A stretch of DNA of 8,531 nt, taken from CAZBBC01 sp964489835. GTDB taxonomy: Bacteria; Calditrichota; Calditrichia; JAJRVZ01. Numbering within the stretch: position 1 is the stretch's first letter; every line of letters starts with the position of its first letter. The stretch spans positions 1-8,531 of the forward strand of contig CAZBBC010000178.1 in NCBI GenBank assembly GCA_964489835.1. Direction: 5' to 3'. Position numbers and translations under genes: made by a program. This document shows, piece after piece, positions 1-5,969 of the stretch. A model generated the notes under the pieces. It did no database searches and was not told the DNA's origin. It worked only from the letters and a program-made list of their open reading frames with translations.

Positions 1-33
1 CTCTCTTTCCAAGAGAGGGATTTAGGGTGAGTT
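1..33. repeat. Truncated end of a palindromic ACCC...GGGT-type intergenic element
   Basis: The first bases form a perfect small hairpin, CTCTCTT then TCC then AAGAGAG (1-17). A GGGA and then AGGGTGAGTT follow, to about position 33. The layout, a hairpin followed by a short G-rich outer arm ending in GGGT, is that of the right half of the two larger elements at 2321-2398 and 8379-8455, although the hairpin sequence itself differs. The left half would lie outside the window. I read it as a related member of the same class, not an identical copy. Confidence 0.4.
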
Positions 34-140
34 CTTTAAATCAAGTCTCTATGTTCATTAAAACTCTATACCATTTGATATTCTGGTGATGATTGCTAAT
101 GATTATAGTTTTAACCGGACACTCATGATAAATGATGATA

Positions 141-156
141 ATTGTTGATCAGCAAT
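141..156. promoter_or_regulatory. Imperfect 16-bp palindrome upstream of the glycosyltransferase gene
   Basis: ATTGTTGATCAGCAAT is symmetric around TGATCA except for one T/G position pair. It sits 44 bp before the start codon at 201. Size and position suit an operator, but no consensus promoter or known regulator site could be assigned. It may be chance in AT-rich DNA that also carries several ATGAT motifs nearby. Confidence 0.2.
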
Positions 157-200
157 GATATACAATATTAAAAATCAGAAGAATTCGGGAGTGTGGCCAA

Positions 201-1463
201 ATGACTGAAAAAAATAACAGGGTTGTTGCCAATCCCATGCATGTGACGGATGTAGATATAATTGTTGGTATACCATCCTATAATGAGGCGGATAATATTG
301 CCTATCCCACGGATGTTGCCAGCAGGGGACTGAGAGAGCATTTCCCTGAAAAAAGATCGGTTATCATCAATATGGATAACCATTCGCCGGATGGGACGAA
401 GGATGTTTTTCTGGAAACGCCAACGGAGGTACCAAAGATATATATATCAACGGCGCCCGGTGTAAAAGGCAAAGGTAATAATTTTCATAATCTCTTCGAA
501 GCAGCGGTCGAATTAAATGCCAGTGCCATTATTGTTGTTGACGCGGATTTAAAAAGCATTACCCCTGAATGGATACGTTATCTTGGGGAACCGTTGATGG
601 GACGATATGATTATGTCGCTCCCATTTATGCCCGGCACAAATATGATGGTTCGATTACGAACCATATTGCCTATCCGCTACTCCGTTCTCTGTTCGGAAT
701 TCGTGTTCGCCAGCCGATTGGCGGAGATTTTGGCTTTTCCGGGAAATTAGCCCGTGCCTTTCTCTCAGAAAAATTATGGAATGACAAAATTGCCAATTTT
801 GGTATTGATATCTGGATGACAACGATTGCTATTGCCCGCCGGTTCAATATATGCCAGGCGTTTCTTGGAAGTCCGAAAGTCCACAATCCCAAAGATCCGG
901 CGGCGGACCTGGGTCCTATGTTTACACAGGTGGTCTCCACTTTATTCGAAGTGATTATGGATTTTGAATTTATCTGGAAGGATACTTTTGAATCACGCCC
1001 GAGCAATATTTATGGCTTCGGTCTCGGCATTGAGGAAAAACCACCGGTGGTAAATGTTAATACCGATAGCCTCTTCGAGAGTTGTATGAAAGGTTTTGAT
1101 AAATATGGGAAAATATGGGAAAAAATCATTCCCGGACCGGAATATATGGAGATTTGTAAACTCAAAAATATCAAGGATAAAAAACAATTCTATTATACCA
1201 GTGATCTCTGGGCCCGGGTGTTATTTAGCTTTGCCATTGCCTACCGCATGAATGAGGTTAACCGGGAAAAACTTATCGAGTCCATGATACCTTTTTATCA
1301 TTCACGTGTTCTTTCGTTCGCAAATAAAACCGCATCAGCAAGTATCAAAGAAGCAGAAGAATATCTGGAAAACATCACCCGCGTATTCGAGAAAGAAAAA
1401 TATTATCTCATCCAACGTTGGGATTCATCGGTGAAGCGCCTGGGACATAAATTGTTCAAGTAA
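201..1463 (+). CDS. Retaining GT-A glycosyltransferase, mannosylglycerate/glucosylglycerate synthase-like
   Basis: This 420-residue soluble protein has a nucleotide-sugar glycosyltransferase fold. Residues 23-30 (GIPSYNEA) form the first-strand motif. Residues 89-92 hold a KGKG motif comparable to the GKG loop of GT78/GT81 synthases. The metal/nucleotide-sugar DxD motif is D114-A-D116. Residues 171-176 read QPIGGD, residues 200-203 FGID, and H228 lies 112 residues after the DxD, close to the spacing of the metal-binding His in Rhodothermus mannosylglycerate synthase as I recall it. The last 150 residues look helical, as in that family, and total length also fits (about 400). Such enzymes transfer mannose or glucose from NDP-sugars to glycerate or 3-phosphoglycerate, giving compatible solutes; donor and acceptor cannot be read here. 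A GGGAG at 187-191 precedes the ATG by 9 nt. No phosphatase gene is adjacent, which slightly favours a one-step synthase. Confident as a glycosyltransferase, moderate on subfamily. Confidence 0.9.
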   Translation: MTEKNNRVVANPMHVTDVDIIVGIPSYNEADNIAYPTDVASRGLREHFPEKRSVIINMDNHSPDGTKDVFLETPTEVPKIYISTAPGVKGKGNNFHNLFEAAVELNASAIIVVDADLKSITPEWIRYLGEPLMGRYDYVAPIYARHKYDGSITNHIAYPLLRSLFGIRVRQPIGGDFGFSGKLARAFLSEKLWNDKIANFGIDIWMTTIAIARRFNICQAFLGSPKVHNPKDPAADLGPMFTQVVSTLFEVIMDFEFIWKDTFESRPSNIYGFGLGIEEKPPVVNVNTDSLFESCMKGFDKYGKIWEKIIPGPEYMEICKLKNIKDKKQFYYTSDLWARVLFSFAIAYRMNEVNREKLIESMIPFYHSRVLSFANKTASASIKEAEEYLENITRVFEKEKYYLIQRWDSSVKRLGHKLFK

Positions 1464-1480
1464 TACTCGATAGATGATGG

Positions 1481-2197
1481 TTAGGGATTTGTAGGCCGGA
1501 TATCGATTTCACTGACCATCGCCCGTTGCGGTAAACGGATCATGTCTAGAATACTTTCCGCGACATCTTCGGCTCTGAGAATACGATCTTTTTTAGGATC
1601 GAAGGTATCGTGGTGCGTATCAAAAAAATTTGTGGCCACGGATCCGGGGCAAACCGCCAGCACCCGAATACCATTTTTCCTTTCCTCCAGCATCAGACAT
1701 CTGCTGAAACCGAGCACCGCATGCTTGGTAGCCGCATATCCGCCCCCATTTATAAACGCATTTTTTCCGGCCAGAGAGACAACGTTCACTACAACCGATT
1801 CCCCGGCTTTGCGCAGGTATGGCAATGCTTCCCGTGTGCTGATAAATAAACCCCGCACATTGAGATTGAACATCTCATCCCAGTCTTTGGTTGGAAATTC
1901 AGCGATCGGATGAAAATGTCCGAAACCCGCATTATTCACAAGAATATCCAGACCACCAAGTTCCCGGATAGTTTGGGCGATAAAGTTTTTTATTTCCGGT
2001 TCATTACTCATATCCCCCGGGTAAGCCAATACTTTTGCTCCCAATGACCGGGCCTCCTCCGCTGTCATCTCCAAAAGATCTTTAGTTCGGGCAGAGATAG
2101 ATATCGAGGCCCCGGCACGGGCCAGTGACAGGGCGGTAGCTTTTCCAATACCCTTACTGGCACCGGTAATACAGGCAATTTTATTCTTTATATCCAT
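1481..2197 (-). CDS. Short-chain dehydrogenase/reductase (classical SDR, NADP-type)
   Basis: This 238-residue protein has all the landmarks of a classical SDR. The TGASKGIG nucleotide-binding loop is at 11-18 and NNAG at 88-91. The catalytic tetrad is N113, S141, Y154 and K158 (YAATK), and PG at 184-185 follows. K15 in the glycine loop and R37 at the end of strand 2, with no acidic residue there, suggest NADP(H) preference. It would be a cytosolic oxidoreductase acting on a carbonyl or alcohol; the family resembles FabG/YdfG-type reductases but the substrate cannot be predicted. The start is supported by AGGAG (complement of 2203-2207) five to six bases before the ATG. It converges with the glycosyltransferase gene, with 17 bp between stop codons and no obvious hairpin terminator. 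Its upstream region holds the GCAGCA/A8 box from 74 bp onward. Confidence 0.93.
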   Translation of the reverse strand: MDIKNKIACITGASKGIGKATALSLARAGASISISARTKDLLEMTAEEARSLGAKVLAYPGDMSNEPEIKNFIAQTIRELGGLDILVNNAGFGHFHPIAEFPTKDWDEMFNLNVRGLFISTREALPYLRKAGESVVVNVVSLAGKNAFINGGGYAATKHAVLGFSRCLMLEERKNGIRVLAVCPGSVATNFFDTHHDTFDPKKDRILRAEDVAESILDMIRLPQRAMVSEIDIRPTNP

Positions 2198-2262
2198 TTT
2201 TTCTCCTCTATCAAAATTTGGTATTGTAAAATTCTTTATTTATTCTTAATTAACCTGGTCTA

Positions 2263-2301
2263 TTCATACTGCAGCATATTGCTGCAATCAAAAAAAAGAA
2301 G
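2263..2301 (-). repeat. GCAGCA-TAT-TGCTGC palindrome with A8 tract (box copy 1)
   Basis: A hairpin-forming GCAGCATATTGCTGC lies at 2271-2285, followed by AATC, eight A residues (2290-2297) and GAAG. The complementary strand matches 8458-8498 almost base for base: CTTC/ATTC, T8, (G/A)ATTGCAGCAATATGCTGC and then a similar TATG-containing tail. About 38 bp are therefore shared between two loci 6.2 kb apart, which is beyond chance. Each copy sits beside an ACCC...GGGT element, but on opposite sides of it. Confidence 0.75.
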
Positions 2302-2302
2302 T

Positions 2303-2320
2303 CCACGAATTTCACGAATT
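2303..2320. repeat. Two tandem CACGAATT nonamers
   Basis: CCACGAATT followed directly by TCACGAATT is a 9-bp unit repeated twice (xCACGAATT). It resembles the CACGAAG nonamers of the element at 5970-6069. It sits exactly between the A8 box and the G/C-rich palindromic element. Its function is unknown. Confidence 0.5.
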
Positions 2321-2398
2321 ACCCACCCCGTCTCGCTTCGCTCGACACCCCTCCCTATCCGGCGAAGAGCCGGACAGGGAGGGGCTGGGGGAGGGTCA
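2321..2398. repeat. G/C-rich ACCC...GGGT palindromic element, copy A
   Basis: The element opens with ACCCACCCCGTC and closes with GGGGGAGGGTCAG. At its core is a 16-bp hairpin, arms 2348-2363 and 2369-2384, with one mismatch (A2357/C2375) and loop GAAGA. A weaker hairpin around CGCTTCGC lies at 2330-2346. The same skeleton recurs at 8379-8455 with different stem bases that still pair, so the fold seems to matter more than the exact sequence. Such elements are usually dispersed, non-coding and multicopy. The strong G/C content contrasts sharply with the AT-rich surroundings. A translated reading gives an Arg/Gly/Ala-rich string that is not a gene. Confidence 0.75.
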
Positions 2399-2407
2399 GC
2401 GCCGCTG

Positions 2408-2467
2408 CCTGCCCGGCCTGCCCGGCGCAGACGTGGCGCAGACGTGGCGCAGACGTGGCGCAGGCGG
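2408..2467. repeat. Tandem repeats: 9-bp x2 then 11-bp x3 plus one degenerate unit
   Basis: CCTGCCCGG occurs twice in tandem at 2408-2425. It runs into three exact copies of GGCGCAGACGT (2424-2434, 2435-2445, 2446-2456) and a fourth diverged unit (2457-2467). The array lies directly downstream of the palindromic element and is equally G/C-rich. Exact units suggest recent slippage expansion. Confidence 0.8.
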
Positions 2468-2615
2468 GCGAGAAATGAAGAATTCGGGTAGCAAAAATCT
2501 TTTTAATATCCTGTTCACTTTGTTATGTAAAAAAAATTATTGAATAAATTCAGAATACCTGACTTATTGTAATTTGATCCGTTGCTATTAAAAAAACGCA
2601 TAATGCAATAATCGT

Positions 2616-2691
2616 ATCCTCGTAGAGGATAAATTATTGTAATAAAACATGCATAAACTATTACGCCATCCTCGTAGAGGATGCATTATTG
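2616..2691 (+). repeat. REP-like palindrome pair, copies 1 and 2
   Basis: ATCCTCGTAGAGGAT occurs at 2616-2630 and again at 2668-2682, with centres 52 bp apart. Each has 6-bp arms around GTA; copy 2 extends by one more pair (C2667/G2683). Two bases after each palindrome comes ATTATTG (2633-2639 and 2685-2691), so the repeated unit is larger than the hairpin. The motif is compatible with REP-type intergenic repeats. No REP-associated transposase is present in the window. Confidence 0.75.
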
Positions 2692-2790
2692 GTGGTAATT
2701 AAAAAAGAATATCATGAAAAATATTTATTTTAATTTTTTGATTAAATTCCTCAAAACATGTCGGTGCTTATATAATGTCCGAAATTATAA

Positions 2791-2859
2791 ATCCTCTACG
2801 AGGATTAAATGTTTTTGGGTTACGATTTATTTCTACAATAATAAAACCTCTACGAGGTT
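2791..2859 (-). repeat. REP-like palindrome pair, copies 3 and 4 (inverted orientation)
   Basis: ATCCTCTACGAGGAT (2791-2805) and AACCTCTACGAGGTT (2845-2859) are the same palindrome in the opposite orientation (loop TAC instead of GTA), with centres 54 bp apart. Copy 4 differs from the others at two positions, T to A in one arm and A to T in the other, which keeps the pairing intact. On the minus strand copy 4 is followed, after the same two-base offset, by the ATTATTGTA also seen after copy 1 (TACAATAAT, 2834-2842). Copy 3 keeps this tail only partly. Confidence 0.75.
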
Positions 2860-3146
2860 AATCATCTAATTTATAATGATGATTCTTATAACTATTTGTT
2901 TTTATCAAATTAATTATACTCTGAGGCTCTGTGATCACGCTGTAGGATAAAAATGACTGCACTAGATAGCCATACTATATACAGACTATTCAACAGGGTG
3001 AATAATTCAGGCTAGTAGATTTAAATGGCTTTAACTTATACTCTTTATTATTTAATTTACATTTAATAATATTTCCGATCATATATATTCAAATTTAATG
3101 GTAATGTAAATATTTTTAAATCACATCCGATAAAACGTGAGGAATA

Positions 3147-4538
3147 ATGACACTATTAATAAAAAATGGCCGGCTAATAACCGATAAAGAGGACTACCCG
3201 GCTGATATTTTTATAGATAAAGGAAAAATAAGTACCATTTTCCAAAAAATTGAAACAGATGCGGATAAAGTAATTGATGCTTCGGGCAGATATGTGATAC
3301 CCGGTGGCATTGATGTTCATACCCATCTGGACATGCCATTGGGTGATACTTGCTCTTCCGATGATTTTGAAAGCGGTACGATTGCAGCGGCATTTGGTGG
3401 TACGACAACCATCATTGATTTTCCAACACAGGTCCGTGGACAGAACCCGGAAAAGGCTCTTGATGTCTGGCATCAGAGAGCGGACGGAAAAGCCTGTATT
3501 GATTATGGATTTCATCTGATTATTTCTGATGCGGGCCAGATCTCTTTACAGGATTTAAAAAATATGATCGATCAGGGTATTACATCATTTAAACTTTTTA
3601 TGGCCTATCCGGACACGCTCATGTTAGACAATGTGTCAATTTTTAGACTGATGCGCGATGCGCAACAGCTGGGGGCGCTTATCTGTATGCATGCTGAAAA
3701 TGGCGAAGTCATAGATACCCTGGTTAAAACTGCTTTGTCCGAGAACAAACGCACACCGGTCTACCATGCCCTGACCCGTCCGGCCGTGCTTGAAGGAGAA
3801 GCGGTGAATCGAACCATTGCCCTTGCCCAACTCACAGGCGTGAATGTCTACATCGTTCATTTATCAACAAGCGAAGGCTTGCAGCGCGTGAAAGAAGCCC
3901 GCGAAAAGGGATTACCGGTATATGCGGAAACCTGTCCCCAGTATCTGTTACTATCGATAGAGGATATGATTGGTGCCAAAGAATTTGAAGGGGCAAAATA
4001 TGTGTTTACACCTCCGACACGGGAAAAAAAACACCAGGAAAAATTGTGGAAAGGGATTGTGGACAGATACATACAGGTGATAGCTACCGATCATTGTCCC
4101 TTTAATTTTATTGGTCAAAAAGAACTGGGCAGATCGGATTTTACAAAGATCCCCAATGGTGCGCCGGGGATTGAAAATCGTCTCCATTTAATGTATGAAG
4201 CGGGAGTTAAAAAAAACAGACTGAGTTTAAACCGTTGGGTTGAACTGTGTGCAACGGCACCGGCAAAAATTTTTGGTCTTTATCCTAAGAAAGGAACCAT
4301 TGCTGTTGGCAGTGATGCCGATCTGGTTATATGGAATCCGGCGAAGGATCACATTATTTCCGTGAAAACCCATCATATGAAGGTTGATTATAACCTTTAT
4401 GAAGGATATAAAATCTCCGGCGTTCCGGAAAAAGTTATCTCAAACGGAGAAATTATAATCGACAGCAACCGGTTTACCGGTCAAAAGGGCAGGGGGCGAT
4501 ATTTAAAGCGCGAATTGTTCGCTGCCAACCTCGTTTAA
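3147..4538 (+). CDS. hydA: Dihydropyrimidinase / D-hydantoinase-type cyclic amidohydrolase
   Basis: This 463-residue amidohydrolase has the family's normal length and full metal centre. H58 and H60 (HTHLDMP), the lysine expected to be carbamylated at K149 (SFKLFMAY), H182 (HAENGE), H238 (VHLS) and D315 (ATDHCPF) are all present. Y154 and the NGAPG loop at 337-341 match substrate-binding elements. The enzyme hydrolyses dihydropyrimidines or 5-substituted hydantoins to N-carbamoyl amino acids, in reductive pyrimidine breakdown or hydantoin use. It is expected to be a cytosolic binuclear-zinc tetramer. AGGA at 3140-3143 is only 3 nt from the ATG, a short spacing, but MTLLIKNG is the natural family start. 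Neither dihydropyrimidine dehydrogenase nor a carbamoylase/beta-ureidopropionase is next to it, so substrate remains open. Allantoinase and dihydroorotase are less likely given the motifs. An inverted repeat overlaps its stop codon. Confidence 0.95.
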   Translation: MTLLIKNGRLITDKEDYPADIFIDKGKISTIFQKIETDADKVIDASGRYVIPGGIDVHTHLDMPLGDTCSSDDFESGTIAAAFGGTTTIIDFPTQVRGQNPEKALDVWHQRADGKACIDYGFHLIISDAGQISLQDLKNMIDQGITSFKLFMAYPDTLMLDNVSIFRLMRDAQQLGALICMHAENGEVIDTLVKTALSENKRTPVYHALTRPAVLEGEAVNRTIALAQLTGVNVYIVHLSTSEGLQRVKEAREKGLPVYAETCPQYLLLSIEDMIGAKEFEGAKYVFTPPTREKKHQEKLWKGIVDRYIQVIATDHCPFNFIGQKELGRSDFTKIPNGAPGIENRLHLMYEAGVKKNRLSLNRWVELCATAPAKIFGLYPKKGTIAVGSDADLVIWNPAKDHIISVKTHHMKVDYNLYEGYKISGVPEKVISNGEIIIDSNRFTGQKGRGRYLKRELFAANLV

Positions 4539-4547
4539 CTTAAACGA
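4531..4547. other. Perfect inverted repeat across the dihydropyrimidinase stop codon
   Basis: TCGTTTAA, C, TTAAACGA form a perfect palindrome that includes the stop codon TAA (4536-4538). An RNA hairpin of seven pairs with a three-base loop is possible. No T tract follows on the plus strand, so it is not a standard intrinsic terminator. It could stabilise the mRNA end, or be chance. Confidence 0.4.
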
Positions 4548-4593
4548 AAAGGCGCGAGGGAGGCGAAAAGCGAAGAGAGAGAAGAGAAGAGTG

Positions 4594-4738
4594 TAGAGCG
4601 CGTGGGGCGTTGAGCGTGAAGCGAAGAGCATGGAGCGACAAGGGCATAGAAGAAAGCAGAGAGCAGGAGGCAGTATGCAATAAGCAAAATGTTGAAAGCC
4701 GAAAGCAGGACAGTCAACCGCTTTCTGTTTTCTGCTTG
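4594..4738. repeat. Degenerate 7-bp repeat tract, purine-rich with a strand switch
   Basis: From 4603 to 4637 the DNA divides into five uninterrupted heptads of consensus T-G-G-A-G-C-G (TGGGGCG, TTGAGCG and so on), preceded by TAGAGCG at 4594. From 4655 to 4710 there are eight uninterrupted heptads of type AGCARRA, such as AGCAGAG and AGCAGGA. At 4718-4738 three heptads of type CTGCTTT appear, which are the complement of AGCAG-type heptads, so the repeat inverts. The phase is kept without reading-frame constraint. No gene is present here. Confidence 0.65.
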
Positions 4739-4801
4739 TCGGTATCATGCTGAACAAGGAAAAAGATTCTTACAGATGACAGTACAAATCATTTGCGGTT
4801 T

Positions 4802-4885
4802 CCAATTCCGAGTTCCCAGTTCCTAATTCCTGATATCCCCTATATCCTTATACCATATACCCTATACCTTATACCCTAAAGGCTA
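4802..4885. repeat. Twelve contiguous degenerate heptads running into the aldo/keto reductase stop codon
   Basis: The stretch divides without gaps into 7-bp units. Four are of type CCAATTC (CCAATTC, CGAGTTC at 4802-4815 and two more). Transition units follow, then TACCATA, TACCCTA, TACCTTA and TACCCTA at 4851-4878 and a last AAGGCTA that contains the reductase stop codon (complement of 4883-4885). It resembles the heptanucleotide short tandemly repeated repetitive sequences described in cyanobacteria, though that parallel is only by form. Confidence 0.7.
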
Positions 4886-5851
4886 TAGATAAAAGTTCCG
4901 CACCCATTGATGTTCTTCTAACGTGTCTACAAGCGCCGGCGATAAACATCCTTTTTCTACAAAACCAGTATTTGCCTGAAGATGTTTTTTCTTACGCATA
5001 CCGGGAATAACCGTTGTTACCGCCGAAAAACTTATAATAAACCTCAACGCTGTTTCGGGCAGTGTTTCCGTTTCATTTTTGGAAATTTCCTGAATTTTCC
5101 GAACACGATCCAGGATCTCCTGTTTACGCTCCCCGCGGAAATATCGCTGGCGAAAATCACCGGCGGGGAATGCGGTTTCCGGCGTTATTGTTCCGGTCAA
5201 TCCCCCTTCATCCAAAGGAACACGGGCGATGATAGAGATATTATTCTTTAAACAAAAGGGAAATAGTTTTTCTTTTGGTGATTGATCGAACAAATTGAAT
5301 ATGACCTGATAGGAATCGATGAGACCTGTTTTACCGGCTTCTATGCCGTTCTCAGGCTGATGATCGTTAATAGAAATTCCAAAATAACGCACCTTTCCCT
5401 GGCGTTTAAGATGCTCAATGGCTTCTTTCCATTCATCTTCCGCTGCCCATTTATCATTCCAAACATGAAATTGCTGTAGATCGAGATATTCCCGATCCAG
5501 ATTTTTTAAACTTTCTTCTGTTTTCTGGATGATATGATCCTTTGGAAATGAATCAGTCAGGGTAGAATTGTTACTAGCCGGCCATTCAAATCTTTTAGAA
5601 GGAATCTTCGAGGCAACAAAAAGCTTTTTTCCACACTCTTTCTCAACTTCTCCCACTAATTTTTCGCTGTGGCCGTTGCCATATACCAATGCTGTATCGA
5701 AGAAGTTTACGCCATTCCTGACCGCCAGATGTAAAGATTCTTTAGATTCTTTATCATCGGCACCCACCCATAATGCTTTGCCGATTCCCCAGGCACCATA
5801 ACCAAGCAGAGATATTTGTTCATCTGATCGGGCAAAAGTCCTATATTTCAT
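4883..5851 (-). CDS. Aldo/keto reductase
   Basis: This 322-residue protein is a (beta/alpha)8-barrel NADPH-dependent carbonyl reductase. The catalytic tetrad is complete: D52 and Y57 (FDTALVYGNG), K82 (ASK) and H129 (QFHVW). Strand motifs GISIND (158-163) and ARVPL (209-213) follow, and the NADP phosphate-binding end VIPGMR..KHLQAN is at 281-294. It resembles the short-loop bacterial AKRs that reduce aldehydes or oxidise sugar alcohols; the substrate cannot be predicted. The start is supported by GGGAA (complement of 5856-5860) just upstream and by the usual MKYRTF-like beginning. It converges with the dihydropyrimidinase gene across heptad repeats, and the last repeat unit covers its stop codon. 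Its leader region contains two overlapping hairpins (5896-5923). Confidence 0.94.
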   Translation of the reverse strand: MKYRTFARSDEQISLLGYGAWGIGKALWVGADDKESKESLHLAVRNGVNFFDTALVYGNGHSEKLVGEVEKECGKKLFVASKIPSKRFEWPASNNSTLTDSFPKDHIIQKTEESLKNLDREYLDLQQFHVWNDKWAAEDEWKEAIEHLKRQGKVRYFGISINDHQPENGIEAGKTGLIDSYQVIFNLFDQSPKEKLFPFCLKNNISIIARVPLDEGGLTGTITPETAFPAGDFRQRYFRGERKQEILDRVRKIQEISKNETETLPETALRFIISFSAVTTVIPGMRKKKHLQANTGFVEKGCLSPALVDTLEEHQWVRNFYL

Positions 5852-5895
5852 AAAATTCCCATCCTTCTTATGTGGTAGTGTAAAAAATAATCACA

Positions 5896-5923
5896 GAGTA
5901 CCTTGTACTCACCCTTGGGTGAG
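5896..5923 (-). promoter_or_regulatory. Two overlapping hairpins in the aldo/keto reductase leader
   Basis: GAGTAC-CTT-GTACTC (5896-5910) and CTCACCC-TT-GGGTGAG (5908-5923) are both perfect and share the CTC at 5908-5910, so they cannot both fold fully. They lie 45-72 bp upstream of the reductase start. They could be a regulatory leader, a dispersed repeat or an operator pair. The nearest T run on the minus strand (complement of 5881-5888) is not directly attached, so it is not a classic terminator. Confidence 0.35.
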
Positions 5924-5969
5924 CCATGGTCTCTGGCCGTATAATATATACGACGTATAAATAGCTTTT

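Larger units (their letters stand above)
2198..3146. other. Repeat-rich non-coding gap between SDR and dihydropyrimidinase genes
   Basis: No convincing gene was found in this gap of about 950 bp, which separates two divergently transcribed genes and so must hold both promoters. Positions 2263-2301 carry a GCAGCA palindrome with an A8 tract. Positions 2303-2320 carry two CACGAATT nonamers, 2321-2398 a G/C-rich palindromic element, and 2408-2467 two tandem repeats. Positions 2616-2859 carry four copies of a 15-bp palindrome. The remaining 2860-3146 is very AT-rich, with GTGATCAC at 2931-2938, and likely contains the dihydropyrimidinase promoter, which I could not place by consensus. A 20-codon ORF at 2953-3015 begins after AGGATAAAA but has no other support. 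Confidence 0.7.

Noticed and set aside
179..190. GAAGAATTCGGG shared with 2477-2488
   Set aside because: A 12-base match between the glycosyltransferase leader and the end of the tandem-repeat region; neighbouring bases do not match, so it is too short to call a repeat.
671..1006. Minus-strand frames within the glycosyltransferase gene
   Set aside because: They are antisense to a gene with clear catalytic motifs and show no recognisable domain of their own.
2279..2491. 70-codon open frame on the plus strand
   Set aside because: It runs through the palindromic element and 11-bp tandem repeats, giving an Arg/Gly/Ala-rich low-complexity string with no ribosome-binding site; the openness is due to G/C-rich repeats.
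2616..2859. CRISPR array
   Set aside because: Only four short palindromes with unequal spacing (52, 123, 54) and mixed orientation, and no cas genes; it does not have the repeat-spacer regularity of a CRISPR.
2931..2938. CRP-like site GTGATCAC
   Set aside because: An 8-bp palindrome without the wider TGTGA-N6-TCACA spacing; expected by chance at this frequency.
2953..3015. 20-codon ORF after AGGATAAAA, a possible leader peptide
   Set aside because: Only a plausible ribosome-binding site supports it; no run of regulatory codons, no attenuator hairpin and about 130 bp to the next gene.
4531..4547. Intrinsic terminator for the dihydropyrimidinase gene
   Set aside because: The hairpin is A/T-rich and is followed by AAAAGG, not a T tract, on the coding strand.
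4503..4757. Open frames of 60-84 codons on the minus strand
   Set aside because: They overlap the dihydropyrimidinase end and the heptad tract; the Ser/Leu/Phe-rich product is what pyrimidine-rich repeats encode by chance.
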